64,000 nt of DNA, taken from the NCBI RefSeq assembly GCF_000959725.1, contig NZ_CP009322.1, positions 3,782,001 through 3,846,000 on the forward strand, in the 5' to 3' direction. Below the pieces are notes generated by a model. It had not been told where the DNA came from. It did not search any database and saw only the letters and a list, made by a program, of their open reading frames with translations. The stretch is from Burkholderia gladioli (GTDB lineage: Bacteria > Pseudomonadota > Gammaproteobacteria > Burkholderiales > Burkholderiaceae). Each line of letters starts with the position of its first letter. Position 1 is the first letter of the stretch. Position numbers and translations under genes: made by a program. Positions 1 to 9,010 of this stretch are shown one piece after another.

Positions 1-1
1 C

Positions 2-646
2 CTGTCGAACCTGGCCGACCTGCGGCTGGCCCGCGCGCACGTGCGCTACTCGGCGGCCACGCTGGCCACGCGCGAGTATTCGGGCGAGGCGGTGATCGAC
101 GGCGTGATCGACGCCTACCTGCTGGCCGCCGTCGATCCCTATCGCGCGGCCACCCACAACAAGGGCATCATGAACGGCATCGATCCGGTGATCGTCGCCA
201 CCGGCAACGACTGGCGCGCGGTGGAGGCGGGCGCGCATGCCTATGCCAGCCGCGGCGGACGCTACACCTCGCTGACCACCTGGGAGAAGGCGGCCAACGG
301 CGACCTGGTCGGCACCATCGAGCTGCCGATGCCGGTCGGGCTGGTGGGCGGCGCCACGCGCACCCATCCGCTGGCGCGCGCGGCGCTGCGGATCCTCGGC
401 GTGCAGAGCGCGCAGCGGCTCGGCGAGATCGCCGCGGCGGTCGGCCTGGCGCAGAACATGGGCGCGCTGCGCGCGCTCGCCACCGAAGGCATCCAGCGCG
501 GCCACATGGCGCTGCACGCGCGCAATATCGCGATCGCGGCCGGCGCGAGCGGCGCCGACATCGACTGGGTCGCGCGCAAGATGGCGGCCGCCAGGGACGT
601 GCGCACCGATCGCGCGCTGGAGTTGCTGGCCGGCCCGCGCGACTGA
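2..646 (+). CDS. mvaA: Hydroxymethylglutaryl-CoA reductase, degradative (3' part)
   Basis: Class II HMG-CoA reductase, which in mevalonate-degrading bacteria oxidises mevalonate to HMG-CoA. The reading frame is open to the left edge, so only the C-terminal 214 residues are present; the Pseudomonas mevalonii enzyme is about 428 residues. Visible motifs are THNKGIMNG (catalytic Lys), [17 protein letters not shown] (catalytic Asp), GGATRTHP, and [13 protein letters not shown], whose His lies at the start of the C-terminal flap domain. The catalytic Glu would lie upstream of the window. A small membrane protein and a TctA-type permease follow on the same strand, suggesting that uptake and breakdown of mevalonate are encoded together. 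Family assignment is secure; the catabolic direction is inferred from class and context. Confidence 0.93.
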   Translation: MSNLADLRLARAHVRYSAATLATREYSGEAVIDGVIDAYLLAAVDPYRAATHNKGIMNGIDPVIVATGNDWRAVEAGAHAYASRGGRYTSLTTWEKAANGDLVGTIELPMPVGLVGGATRTHPLARAALRILGVQSAQRLGEIAAAVGLAQNMGALRALATEGIQRGHMALHARNIAIAAGASGADIDWVARKMAAARDVRTDRALELLAGPRD

Positions 647-743
647 GCGGCGGCCCGTCGTCGGAAGGCGCGGGCACATAACCAGGCGGACCGGGGATCC
701 ACCCCGGCCGCGACGGCAGCTTGCCTGCCGAAGGAGGAGACGC

Positions 744-1295
744 ATGAACGAGATGGGTGGCAATTCCGCCGCGCTGGCGGCCGTGTCCGCGCGGCGCGGG
801 GTGGCGGCCGAGACGGCGGCCGCGGCGCCGCTGGCCGAGGTGTGGGGCGACACGGTCGACCTGCGCCATCTGGGCTGGTCGGTGGCGATCGGCGTGGGCG
901 TGGCGCTGGGCGCCTTCCTCGCGGGACGCGCGCTGTTGGCGCCGCTGGTCGCCGATCCGCAGATCGCGCGCGCCTACGCGATGCTGGTCGGCCTGGGCGG
1001 CTGCCTGGCGGCCGGCGTGATCTGCGCGAAGCTGTTCGCGCCCAAGCGCGTGGTGGTCGAGCAGGTGGTGGACGAGGCGGCGCGCCTGCGCGTGCTGGCC
1101 CAGCTCGATGCCGAATCGGGCGGCCTCGGCTCGCTCGAGGACCTGAGCCCGGCCGCGCGCGCCGAGATGGACGAGCTGGGCCTGACTGCCGTGTTCGCCG
1201 CCTACGAGCGAGGCGCGGGCCGCGTCGCCGCCGAGGCGGGCGCCGCAGCCGCCGGCGATGCCGCTGCCACCGTCGAGCCGGGAGCCCGCTCATGA
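744..1295 (+). CDS. Small two-helix membrane protein, possible permease partner
   Basis: A 183-residue protein I cannot assign to a named family. It has an Ala-rich N-terminus and two hydrophobic segments, about residues 45-70 and 78-100, the latter ending in a Lys/Arg-flanked cytoplasmic edge. The C-terminal half is charged and then Ala-rich. A clear GGAGGAG ribosome-binding site precedes the ATG. Its stop overlaps the start of the TctA-type permease as ATGA, so the two are translationally coupled. This is the position usually held by TctB, the small subunit of tripartite tricarboxylate transporters, but TctB normally has four helices and is not recognisable here. A role as small transporter subunit is an inference from position only. 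Confidence 0.7.
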   Translation: MNEMGGNSAALAAVSARRGVAAETAAAAPLAEVWGDTVDLRHLGWSVAIGVGVALGAFLAGRALLAPLVADPQIARAYAMLVGLGGCLAAGVICAKLFAPKRVVVEQVVDEAARLRVLAQLDAESGGLGSLEDLSPAARAEMDELGLTAVFAAYERGAGRVAAEAGAAAAGDAAATVEPGARS

Positions 1296-2671
1296 CCCCG
1301 CTGCTGTCCGACTTCTCCGTGGCGCTGGCGATGGGCCTGCTCGGCGCGATCGCCTTTGCCGCGATCGGTCTGGTCTCCGGCACCGACGAGACCACCACCA
1401 TCGCGCCGCTGACCCTGCTGGTGGCCCTGCTCGGCGTGCCGCCGGCGGGCGTGTTCACCTTCTTCCTGGCCGGCGCGGTGGCCAAGCACATGACGCACGC
1501 GATCCCCACCGCGCTGCTCGGCATTCCCGGCGACACCATGGCCGCGCCGCTGCTGCAGCAGGCCACCGCCTTGCGCGCGCTCGGCGTGCCGCATATCGCG
1601 CTGCGCAAGATGATCTCGGGCGCGATCGTTGCGGCCTGCGTGGCGGTACCGCTGGCGGTGCTGTTCGCGGTGCTGCTGGCGCCGTTCGGCGGCGCGATCG
1701 CGAAGGCCGCGCCCTGGGTGTTCCTGGCCGCCGCCTGCGTGATCGCCTACGCCTCGGCCGGGCGCTGGGCCTGCGTGCTGCTGCTGGTGCCCTTCGTGCT
1801 GCTGATCGTGGCGCTGCAGACGCTGACCGGCAAGTACGGCGTGAAGCTCTCGGTCAGCTACTTCCTCGGCATCGCGATCGGCCCGCTGATCGCCGACCTG
1901 TTCGCGATCCTCTCGCCGCCGGCGCGCCGCGCAATGCGGCGCGAGGGGCTGGCCACCTTCTCGCTGGCGCCGGACCTGAAGGGCTGGCGCGGCTGGTTCC
2001 CGAACCCGCTGCGCATCCTCGATCGCAGCCAGGCCGGCTGGACGCTGGGCACCGCCGCGCTGTCGAGCGCGACCTTCGTGTTCAGCCCGGTGGCGATGAC
2101 GGTGGTGGCCGGCGAGATCGTCGGCGCGCGCGTCAAGCATGCCTATCCGCGCCTGACCACGGTGATCGCCGCGCGCAACGGCGTGACCGAGGCCACCTAT
2201 ATCGCCGAGGCGCTGATCCCGCTGATCGCCTTCGGGCTGCCGCTGAGCCCGGTGGCGGCGGGGCCGGCCGCGCCGCTGTTCAATGCGCCGCCGCGCTTCT
2301 TCGTCGACACGGCCGGCGGGCAGGTCCACAACCTGCACACGCTGATGTCGGCCTGGGCCTTCCTCGGCTACGGGTTGCTCGCGGTGCTGCTGGCCGCGCT
2401 GATCGCCTATCCGCTGGCGATGAACTACGCGCATCGCGCGGCGTCGTTCGTGGCGCGCAAGCTCTCGCACGAGGCCATCATCGCCACCTTCTCGGGGCTG
2501 ATCGTGGTGATCGGCGTGTGGGAGGGCGGCCTGGCGGGGCTGGCCGTGATCCTCACGGTGGGGCTGGTGGGCGGCGTGCTGTCGAGGCTGTTCGGCTTCA
2601 ATACCGGCGTGCAGTTCATGGGCTACTACGCGGCCGTGCTCGGCGTGCCGGCCTTGATGAAGCTGGTGTAG
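1292..2671 (+). CDS. TctA-family permease, putative mevalonate transporter
   Basis: A 459-residue, very hydrophobic inner-membrane protein of the tripartite tricarboxylate transporter TctA type. Family-like features are the glycine-rich N-terminal helix, AIPTALLGIPGDTMAAP near residues 68-85 and a second G/P-rich loop (AFGLPLSPVAAGPAAP) in the C-terminal half, consistent with the internal repeat of these permeases. It is slightly short for TctA (about 500). The start overlaps the preceding small membrane protein by four bases. No periplasmic TctC binding protein occurs nearby, so either it works with a distant one or this is a two-component variant. The HMG-CoA reductase upstream suggests mevalonate as substrate (inference). 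Confidence 0.82.
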   Translation: MTPLLSDFSVALAMGLLGAIAFAAIGLVSGTDETTTIAPLTLLVALLGVPPAGVFTFFLAGAVAKHMTHAIPTALLGIPGDTMAAPLLQQATALRALGVPHIALRKMISGAIVAACVAVPLAVLFAVLLAPFGGAIAKAAPWVFLAAACVIAYASAGRWACVLLLVPFVLLIVALQTLTGKYGVKLSVSYFLGIAIGPLIADLFAILSPPARRAMRREGLATFSLAPDLKGWRGWFPNPLRILDRSQAGWTLGTAALSSATFVFSPVAMTVVAGEIVGARVKHAYPRLTTVIAARNGVTEATYIAEALIPLIAFGLPLSPVAAGPAAPLFNAPPRFFVDTAGGQVHNLHTLMSAWAFLGYGLLAVLLAALIAYPLAMNYAHRAASFVARKLSHEAIIATFSGLIVVIGVWEGGLAGLAVILTVGLVGGVLSRLFGFNTGVQFMGYYAAVLGVPALMKLV

Positions 2672-2784
2672 GGCGCCGTGTCGCGTGCACGGCGCTGGGC
2701 GGTGGTGCCGCGCGCGCGGGATTCGCGGCGGCACCGTCGCCCGGAACATGCCGTCGCGGCCCGGTTTTGCCGGCGGCAAGCCGC

Positions 2785-3777
2785 TCAGCGCGTGGCGGGC
2801 ACGTTGCGTTTGAGGAACGCGCGCATCAGCCGGCCGATCTCGGCGCCATCCTCCTCCAGCGCGAAATGGCCGGTATCGAACAGGTGCAGCTCCGCCTTGG
2901 GCAGGTCGCGCAGATAGGCGCGCGCGCCGACCGGCGGGAAGGCCTTGTCGTTCTTGCCCCAGACGATCAGCATCGGCGGCTGGTACTCGCGGAAATAGGC
3001 CTGCCATTGCGCGTATTGCGCCACGTTGCTGCCGTAGCTGTAGAACAGGTCCAGCTGGATCTCCTGGTTGCCGGGGCGATCGAGATAGGCCTGGTCGAGC
3101 GTCCAGGTGCCGGGATCCAGGTGGCTGAGCTCGCGCGTCCCGTCCACGTAGTGCCAGCGCGTCACCTTCAACTGCAGCAGTTGGCGCAGGCGCTCGGCAT
3201 TGGCCTCCGAACGATCGGCCCAGTAGGCCTTCAGCGGCTTCCAGAAATCGCCGGCGATGCCCTCCTCGTAGGCGTTGCCGTTCTGCACGACGATCGCGGT
3301 GATGCGCTCGGGATGCGCCGCGGCGATCCGATAGCCGACCGGCGCGCCGTAATCCTGCACGTACAGCGCGTAGCGCGTCAGGCCGAGGGTTTCGGTGAAC
3401 CCGTCGATCACCTTGGCGAGATTGTCGAAGGTATAGCTGAAGCGATCCGGCGCCGGCATGTCGCTCTGGCCGAAACCGGGGTAGTCCGGCGCGATCACGT
3501 GGTAGCGGTCGGCCAGCTGCGGCATCAGGTTGCGGAACATCTGCGACGAGGTCGGGAAGCCGTGGAGCAGCAGCACGGTGGGGGCGTTCTTCGGGCCGGC
3601 CTCGCGATAGAAGATCTTCACGCCGTTCACATCGACGGTGTGATAGCTGACGGCATCTGCGCTTGCCGCGGGGGCGCCGGTCGACGCGACGGTGCCGGCG
3701 GCCTGGGCGGCGGGCGAGAGCGTGGCGAACGTGAGGGCGCAAGCGGTAGCCAGGCCGGCGAGGGTCGGGAATTTCAT
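2785..3777 (-). CDS. Secreted alpha/beta hydrolase, epoxide hydrolase type
   Basis: A 330-residue alpha/beta-hydrolase. The start chosen is the ATG with GGAG upstream that begins a good Sec signal peptide ([18 protein letters not shown], ending near AQAA); an in-frame extension further upstream has no support. Visible elements are the oxyanion-hole motif HGFPTS, the nucleophile elbow VQDYGAPVG with Asp instead of Ser, an acid region in [10 protein letters not shown] and the catalytic His in DTGHFALEE. An Asp nucleophile is characteristic of epoxide hydrolases and haloalkane dehalogenases, not esterases. Export to the periplasm suggests an external substrate, which is unknown. It is convergent with the TctA gene and appears monocistronic. 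Confidence 0.85.
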   Translation of the reverse strand: MKFPTLAGLATACALTFATLSPAAQAAGTVASTGAPAASADAVSYHTVDVNGVKIFYREAGPKNAPTVLLLHGFPTSSQMFRNLMPQLADRYHVIAPDYPGFGQSDMPAPDRFSYTFDNLAKVIDGFTETLGLTRYALYVQDYGAPVGYRIAAAHPERITAIVVQNGNAYEEGIAGDFWKPLKAYWADRSEANAERLRQLLQLKVTRWHYVDGTRELSHLDPGTWTLDQAYLDRPGNQEIQLDLFYSYGSNVAQYAQWQAYFREYQPPMLIVWGKNDKAFPPVGARAYLRDLPKAELHLFDTGHFALEEDGAEIGRLMRAFLKRNVPATR

Positions 3778-4094
3778 CGTGAAGGCTCCAGGGGCGATGT
3801 GATGGAAAGAAAAGTCGTGTCGAGTTCGATTGGCATGACGAACTATTGATCCGTCATGCTGGCCGCTGAAGGTGGTCCGTATCAGCGTCGATCGTGTGCC
3901 CGATATCGTGCCGGCCATTAGGTCGTCACGAAAAATGGATGCGGGGACAACGAACGAGGCTGAAGCGCCATGATTTCCTCAGGACCGCGCGATCCAGGGA
4001 TCGGATCGCATGGAGAGGAAGTCTAGGGGCGCGAAGGACTGGCAGGAATACGCCGGGGAGCGAATGGATCGTTCGCGAAACGCGAAGAATGGCG
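3778..4094. other. Intergenic region without recognised gene
   Basis: About 320 bases between the start of the exported hydrolase and the end of the lipoprotein gene, both on the minus strand. The part next to the hydrolase is less GC-rich and should carry its promoter, but I do not see a convincing -35/-10 pair. No conserved reading frame, RNA gene or repeat was recognised. Confidence 0.5.
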
Positions 4095-4115
4095 GCGGGG
4101 TGCCGATCACCCCGC
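4095..4115 (-). terminator. Possible hairpin terminator after the lipoprotein gene
   Basis: GCGGGGTG and CACCCCGC form an eight-base stem with a five-base loop just beyond the lipoprotein stop on the minus strand. No clear T-run follows, so an intrinsic terminator is only possible. Confidence 0.35.
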
Positions 4116-4128
4116 GCGGGACCGGTGC

Positions 4129-4734
4129 TCAGTCGGCGGGGCCGGTGCAGCTTTTGGCGCCGGCGGCCATGACCGTGCAATGCTCCACGCTCCAGTGGCT
4201 GCTGCTCGACAGGCCGGCGCCGCCGGTCAGGCCCGCCAGCTTCCAGCGCGGGCTGAAATGCAGGTCGATGCGCGCGGTCTGGTTGGGCGTGCCCAGCGCG
4301 GGCAGCGGCGAGGCGCTCGCCAGCGCCTGCGTGACCGCGGCGTTCCAGGCCGGGTCGCCGCCCCCGTTGGCGGGCTGCAGCTCGGACGATTCGACCGCGC
4401 CGCTGCGGGAGAAATGCGTCGACAGCACCGCCTCGGGATAACCGTCGACGGCGGGACGCGCCACATACAGGCTGCCGCCGATCCGGCAGCCCACGTAACG
4501 CTGCCATTGCAGCGCGCTCAGGTGCGCCAGCGAGACAGGATCGCCGCCCTGCGCGGCCTGCTTCAGGCAGATCGAGGCGATCTGGTCGGGGGAGGGCATC
4601 GGTGGGTCGTTGGCGGCGCAGCCGGCCAGCGCCAGCGAGGCGATGAGCGCAAGCGGGGCGAGCGAGGTGAGCGAGGTGAGCGAGGTGAGGGCGCTCCCGG
4701 CAGCGCGATTCCTGCGCGGCGATCCGATGGTCAT
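4129..4734 (-). CDS. Lipoprotein with TonB/TolA-like C-terminal fold
   Basis: A 201-residue protein with a lipobox (SLALAGCAAND) after a hydrophobic N-terminus, so predicted to be lipid-anchored. Residues about 25-30 onward contain a run of repeated Ser-Leu-Thr encoded by a nine-base tandem repeat. The C-terminal part (GGGDPAWNAAVTQALASA...PLP...ARIDLHFSPRWKL) resembles the small alpha/beta domain of TonB and TolA C-termini, which bind other envelope proteins. Four further cysteines could form disulfides. The start is the ATG preceding the signal sequence; the same frame stays open for another kilobase upstream but only as an antisense shadow of the LysR gene. Function unknown. Confidence 0.75.
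   Translation of the reverse strand: MTIGSPRRNRAAGSALTSLTSLTSLAPLALIASLALAGCAANDPPMPSPDQIASICLKQAAQGGDPVSLAHLSALQWQRYVGCRIGGSLYVARPAVDGYPEAVLSTHFSRSGAVESSELQPANGGGDPAWNAAVTQALASASPLPALGTPNQTARIDLHFSPRWKLAGLTGGAGLSSSSHWSVEHCTVMAAGAKSCTGPAD
4662..4688. repeat. Three tandem copies of a 9-bp unit within the lipoprotein gene
   Basis: The unit GCGAGGTGA occurs three times in succession. On the minus strand it encodes repeated Ser-Leu-Thr in the signal region of the lipoprotein. Because the unit is nine bases, copy-number change would keep the frame. Confidence 0.8.
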
Positions 4735-4926
4735 GGTCTCTCTCGATTTGTTGTTCGTTGTCGTAGGAATGAGCGCTATTCCAGCACCATCGCGATGCGG
4801 GGGCAAGCGCCGGCCGCGCCGGCGGTAACAGTCTGCGATTCGGTTTACCTGGCGGGCAGCGGCACCGCCGCGTCGTAGAATGCGCTCGATCGACTTCCCA
4901 TCATCCCCAAGCCATCGGCGACGCGC

Positions 4927-5829
4927 ATGGAAATCAAATGGATCGAGGACTTCATCGCCCTCGCGCAATACCAGAGCTTCTCGCGCGCGGCCGAGTTCCG
5001 CAACGTCACGCAATCGGGCTTCAGCCGCCGCATCCAGTCGCTGGAGCAGTGGGTCGGCGCGGAGCTGATCGACCGCAGCAGCTTCCCGCCGGTGCTGACG
5101 CCGGCCGGGCGCCTGTTCCGCGAGGCCGCCGACGACATCCTGCACAAGCTGCACGACACGCGCGCCATCATCCGCAACGAGCAGCGCATCGCCGGGCGCG
5201 GCCTGCAGATCGCGGCCGGCCACACCATCGCGCTGAACTTCCTGCCGGGCTGGCTGAAGGCCTTGTCGGGCCATTTCGGCGAGGTGCGCGCGCGGGTGGT
5301 GCCGGCCAATGTCCATGATTCGATCCTGTCGCTGGTGAACGGCAACTGCGAGCTGATGTTCGCCTACCACCATCCCGAGCTGCCGCTGCATCTCGATCCG
5401 GCGCGCTACGAGCACCTCACGGTCGGCCTCGATACGCTGCTGCCGGTCAGCCAGCCCACGCCGCGCGCCGCGCCGCGCTTTCGCCTGCCGGGCACCAGCA
5501 AGGCCGCGCTGCCGCTGATCTCGTACACGGAAACCAGCTATTTCGGGCGCTGCCAGGCGCTGCTGCTGTCGCGCGCGCCGGCCACGCCGATGCTGCGGCT
5601 GCACTTCGAGTCGGACATGGCCGAGGTGCTCAAGAAGCTGGTGGTCGAGGGCGAGGGCCTGGCCTGGCTGCCGCGCAGCGCGATCGCGCGCGAGCTCGCG
5701 GCCGGCGAGCTGGTGCCGGCGGGGCCGGCCGCCTGGCAGCTCGAGGTGGAGCTGCGTGTCTATCGCGATACCAGCAATCGCGGCGCCTTCGTCGATACGC
5801 TCTGGCAGCACCTGCGCGCCTCGATCTGA
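4927..5829 (+). CDS. LysR-family regulator, HypT-like
   Basis: A 300-residue LysR-type regulator. The N-terminal winged helix (MEIKWIEDFIALAQYQSFSR onward, with RNVTQSGFSRRIQSLE in the recognition region) closely follows the pattern of E. coli HypT/YjiE, the hypochlorite-responsive member: E.KW..DF..L....FS.AA..RNV.Q..FSRRI. The effector domain keeps other HypT-like features such as EGEGLAWLPRSAI. I infer a HypT-like subgroup rather than a proven HOCl sensor. It is transcribed divergently from the lipoprotein and followed by a terminator, then by a symporter gene on the same strand which it might regulate. Confidence 0.88.
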   Translation: MEIKWIEDFIALAQYQSFSRAAEFRNVTQSGFSRRIQSLEQWVGAELIDRSSFPPVLTPAGRLFREAADDILHKLHDTRAIIRNEQRIAGRGLQIAAGHTIALNFLPGWLKALSGHFGEVRARVVPANVHDSILSLVNGNCELMFAYHHPELPLHLDPARYEHLTVGLDTLLPVSQPTPRAAPRFRLPGTSKAALPLISYTETSYFGRCQALLLSRAPATPMLRLHFESDMAEVLKKLVVEGEGLAWLPRSAIARELAAGELVPAGPAAWQLEVELRVYRDTSNRGAFVDTLWQHLRASI

Positions 5830-5895
5830 GGCTCCCTGCCGCGGCCGCCCCCGGGATTTCCCTGCCTATGCGAATCACGCATACGTGCATGCCGG

Positions 5896-5915
5896 ACCCG
5901 CATCGCGGGTTTTTT
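5896..5915 (+). terminator. Intrinsic terminator after the HypT-like gene
   Basis: ACCCGC and GCGGGT form a six-base stem around a three-base loop, followed by a run of T, about 65 bases beyond the stop codon. It separates the regulator from the symporter gene. Confidence 0.75.
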
Positions 5916-6055
5916 GACCGTCCCTACCATTCGTCCTGACGGTCGAGGCAAGCCGCTTTCCGCTTTCGTCCGTCGCCCGCGTCGAACCCCGACGTTTCCT
6001 CATCGACACGCGCCGCAGGACCCTCCAGGTTCGCCCGGCGCCTCCAGGGACGGAC

Positions 6056-7369
6056 ATGAAATCACGCCTCACTCCATGGATCGCGGCCGGCATGCTGCTC
6101 GGCATCGCGGCCGGCGGCTACTGCCACGCGACGGCGGCCGATGCCGCGCAAGCCCGGGACATCGCCGGCTACTTCTCGATCCTCACCGACATCTTCCTGC
6201 GGCTGATCAAGATGATCATCGCGCCGCTGGTGTTCGCCACCCTGGTGTCGGGGCTCGCCGGCATGGACGGCGGCCGCGACGTGGGCCGGATCGGCCTGCG
6301 CACCGTGCTGTGGTTCCTGTGCGCCTCCTTCGTGTCGCTGCTGATCGGGCTGGCCTTCGCCAACGCGCTGCAGCCGGGCGCCGGCCTGCACCTGGCGGCG
6401 GGCGCCGGGGAAAGCGTCGCCGGGCTCAATACGGCGGGGCTCAACCTGAAGGACGTGCTCACGCACGCCTTCCCCACCAGCCTGCTTGATGCGATGGCGC
6501 GCAACGACATCCTGCAGATCCTGGTGTTCTCGCTGTTCTTCGGGCTCGGGCTCGGCGCGCTCAGGCAGGACCCGCGCGTGGCCCTGCTGGTCGGCGCGAT
6601 CGACGGCCTGGTGCCGGTGATGCTGCGGCTGACCGGCTACGTGATGCGCGCCGCGCCGTTCGGCGTGTTCGGCGCGATCGCCTCGGCCGTCACGCTGCGC
6701 GGGCTCGACGTGGTGCTCACCTATGGCCGGCTGATCGGCGCCTTCTATGCGGCGCTGGTGGTGTTGTGGCTGCTGCTGGTGGGCGTCGGCTGGCTGTTCC
6801 TGGGGCGCGACGTCGGCCGCCTGCTGAAGGCGGTGCGCGAGCCGGCCATGCTGGCCTTCTCGACGGCCAGCAGCGAGGCCGCCTATCCGCGCCTGACCGA
6901 GCAGCTCGAACGTTTCGGCGTGCCGAAGAAGGTGGTGGGCTTCACGCTGCCGCTCGGCTACGCCTTCAACCTCGACGGCTCGATGATGTACCAGTCCTTC
7001 GCCGCGATCTTCATCGCCCAGGCTTTCGGCATCGACATGCCGGTCTCGCAGCAACTGCTGATGCTGCTGGTCCTGATGCTGAGCAGCAAGGGCATGGCCA
7101 GCGTGCCGCGCGGCTCGGTGGTGGTGGTTGCCGCGGTCGCGCCGCTGTTCCATCTGCCCGCCGCGGGCGTGGCGCTGGTGCTGGCGATCGACCAGATCCT
7201 CGACATGGGACGCACCATGACCAACGTGATCGGCAACAGCGTGGCCACCGCCGTGATCGCGAAGTGGGAAGCGCGGCGCGCGGCGGTCGAGGTGGCCGAA
7301 GCGAGGGAGCCGGGGCCGGTGTCGAGCGAGCTGTCGCGTCTCGAGCCGCTGGCGGGCGACGCGCGATGA
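6056..7369 (+). CDS. Dicarboxylate/amino acid:cation symporter (DAACS)
   Basis: A 437-residue sodium/proton-coupled symporter of the DAACS (GltP/DctA) family in the inner membrane. Diagnostic elements are the serine-rich re-entrant hairpin STASSEAAYPRLTEQLE, the NLDGSMMYQSFAAIFIAQ stretch corresponding to the NMDGT ion-binding motif, and the second hairpin SSKGMASVPRGS followed by the D...R.MTNVIGNS segment that holds the substrate-binding Asp and Asn. Substrate is likely an acidic amino acid or C4-dicarboxylate. The stop overlaps the ATG of the racemase-like gene, so the imported compound is probably the racemase substrate. Start chosen at the first ATG after a loose A/G-rich site. Confidence 0.93.
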   Translation: MKSRLTPWIAAGMLLGIAAGGYCHATAADAAQARDIAGYFSILTDIFLRLIKMIIAPLVFATLVSGLAGMDGGRDVGRIGLRTVLWFLCASFVSLLIGLAFANALQPGAGLHLAAGAGESVAGLNTAGLNLKDVLTHAFPTSLLDAMARNDILQILVFSLFFGLGLGALRQDPRVALLVGAIDGLVPVMLRLTGYVMRAAPFGVFGAIASAVTLRGLDVVLTYGRLIGAFYAALVVLWLLLVGVGWLFLGRDVGRLLKAVREPAMLAFSTASSEAAYPRLTEQLERFGVPKKVVGFTLPLGYAFNLDGSMMYQSFAAIFIAQAFGIDMPVSQQLLMLLVLMLSSKGMASVPRGSVVVVAAVAPLFHLPAAGVALVLAIDQILDMGRTMTNVIGNSVATAVIAKWEARRAAVEVAEAREPGPVSSELSRLEPLAGDAR

Positions 7370-8868
7370 GCGGCGCGAGCCTTCCGGCCGGCGCGCCGGC
7401 ACGGCGCCTCGGCATCGTCGGCGGGCTCGGCCCGCTGGCCGGCGCCGACCTGTACGCCAAGCTGATGCGCGCGGCCGGCACCACGCCGATCGACGCGATC
7501 CTGGCCCAGCATCCCCTTCGCGGCGCGGCCCCGGATCGCGAGGCGAGCGCCGAGCGCAAGCTCCATGTGTTCGACCTGATCCGCGAGTTCGAGCAGCGCG
7601 GCGTGACCACCGTGGTGCTGCCCTGCTTCCTCAGCCACACCTTCCTCGACGAGCTGCGCGCGAACACCTCGCTGGCGATCGTCGACCTGGTCGAGGCGGT
7701 GCGCGAGCACGTGCGCCGCGCGTGGCCGGGCGTGCGACGCGTCGGCGTGCTCGCCTCGGCGGCGACGCGCGAGCGGCGCCTGTTCGAGCGCTACTTCGCG
7801 GCGCCGGAATTCAGTCTCTGCCATCCCGACGAGGTCGATGGCATCGATGCGGTGACGGAGGCGGTCTATGGCGTGGACGGCATTCGCGAGGGCGCGCTCG
7901 ACGGGCGCCCGGTCGAGCTGCTGCGGCGTGCCTGCGCCTCGCTGATCGAGCAGGGCGCGGAGGTGATCGTGCCGGGCCTGACCGAAATCGCCCTGGTGCT
8001 GGACGCGCTCGGGCCGCTGCCGGTGCCGCTGGTCGACCCGAACCAGGTCTATGCGCGGCGCGTGCTTGCCGTCGACCACGAGGGCGCGCATGGCGGCCAG
8101 GCCGAGCCGTTCCGGATCGGCGTGGTCGGCGGCGTCGGGCCGGCGGCCACCGTCGACTTCCTGCGCAAGCTGGTGCAGCACACGCCGGCCGCGCGCGACC
8201 AGGACCACCTGAAGCTGATCGTCGAGCAGAATCCGCAGATCCCCGATCGCACCGCGCACCTGGTCGGCGAGGGCCCCGATCCGACCGTCTCGCTCTATGC
8301 CGCCTGCAAGCGCCTGGAGCAGGGCGGCGCGAAGCTGGTGGCGATCCCCTGCAATACCGCGCACGCCTTCGTCGAGCGAATCCAGCCGCGCCTGTCGATC
8401 CCGATCGTCAACATGCTGACGGTGACGGCGCGCCATCTGCGCGAGCGTTTTCCCGAGGCGCGCGAGATCGGCGTGCTGGCCACCTCGGGCACGCTCGCCA
8501 GCGGCGTCTATCGCGAGGCGCTGGCCGCCGAGGGTTTCGTGCAGCTCGTGCCGCCGCCAGCCTTGCAGGCGCGCGTGATGGCGGCGATCTACGGCGAGGC
8601 GGGCGTCAAGGCCGGGTTCGTGCAGGGCCGCTGCCGCGAGGACATCGAGGCCGCGCTCGATGCGCTGGTCGCGGCCGGCGCTCGCGTGGTGCTGCTCGGC
8701 TGCACCGAGCTGCCGCTGCTGCTGCCGGCAGGCGAGATCGCCGGCCCGGGCGGCGTGCGCGTGAACCTGGTCGACCCGACCGAGGTGCTGGCCAGGGCCT
8801 GCGTCGCGGCGGCGACCAAGGCGGCAAATGCGGCGGCGAACGAGGCGGAACCGCGGCGTTCCTTTTAA
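7366..8868 (+). CDS. Duplicated aspartate/glutamate racemase-family protein
   Basis: A 500-residue fusion of two aspartate/glutamate racemase domains; a usual single domain is about 230-240 residues. These cofactor-free enzymes use two cysteines. The C-terminal domain (from about residue 250, IGVVGGVGPAATVDF) keeps both, in AIPCNTAHAF (C329) and LLGCTELPL (C446). The N-terminal domain (from LGIVGGLGPLAGADLY) has the first in VLPCFLSHTF (C87), but the second motif reads VPGLTEIAL with Leu205 where Cys is expected. The N-half is therefore probably inactive as a two-base racemase, or performs one-base chemistry. The ATGA overlap with the symporter implies coupled uptake and conversion of an acidic amino acid. 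Confidence 0.9.
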   Translation: MSGASLPAGAPARRLGIVGGLGPLAGADLYAKLMRAAGTTPIDAILAQHPLRGAAPDREASAERKLHVFDLIREFEQRGVTTVVLPCFLSHTFLDELRANTSLAIVDLVEAVREHVRRAWPGVRRVGVLASAATRERRLFERYFAAPEFSLCHPDEVDGIDAVTEAVYGVDGIREGALDGRPVELLRRACASLIEQGAEVIVPGLTEIALVLDALGPLPVPLVDPNQVYARRVLAVDHEGAHGGQAEPFRIGVVGGVGPAATVDFLRKLVQHTPAARDQDHLKLIVEQNPQIPDRTAHLVGEGPDPTVSLYAACKRLEQGGAKLVAIPCNTAHAFVERIQPRLSIPIVNMLTVTARHLRERFPEAREIGVLATSGTLASGVYREALAAEGFVQLVPPPALQARVMAAIYGEAGVKAGFVQGRCREDIEAALDALVAAGARVVLLGCTELPLLLPAGEIAGPGGVRVNLVDPTEVLARACVAAATKAANAAANEAEPRRSF

Positions 8869-9010
8869 TCGAATAAATCGATACTCAGATCGGAAAAATA
8901 TCGTTTTTCATCGAAGATCGTAATCGGTAACATCGGTGTCACTGATCTGCCGCGCCGACGCGCGCGGCGGGCCGATGTCCCCTTGATACCTCGTTACGGA
9001 GTTTCGATCG

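Noticed and set aside
1202..3742. Long minus-strand open frame over the TctA permease
   Set aside because: High GC leaves antisense frames open. Its composition is Arg/His-rich and lacks domains, while the plus strand encodes a clear permease.
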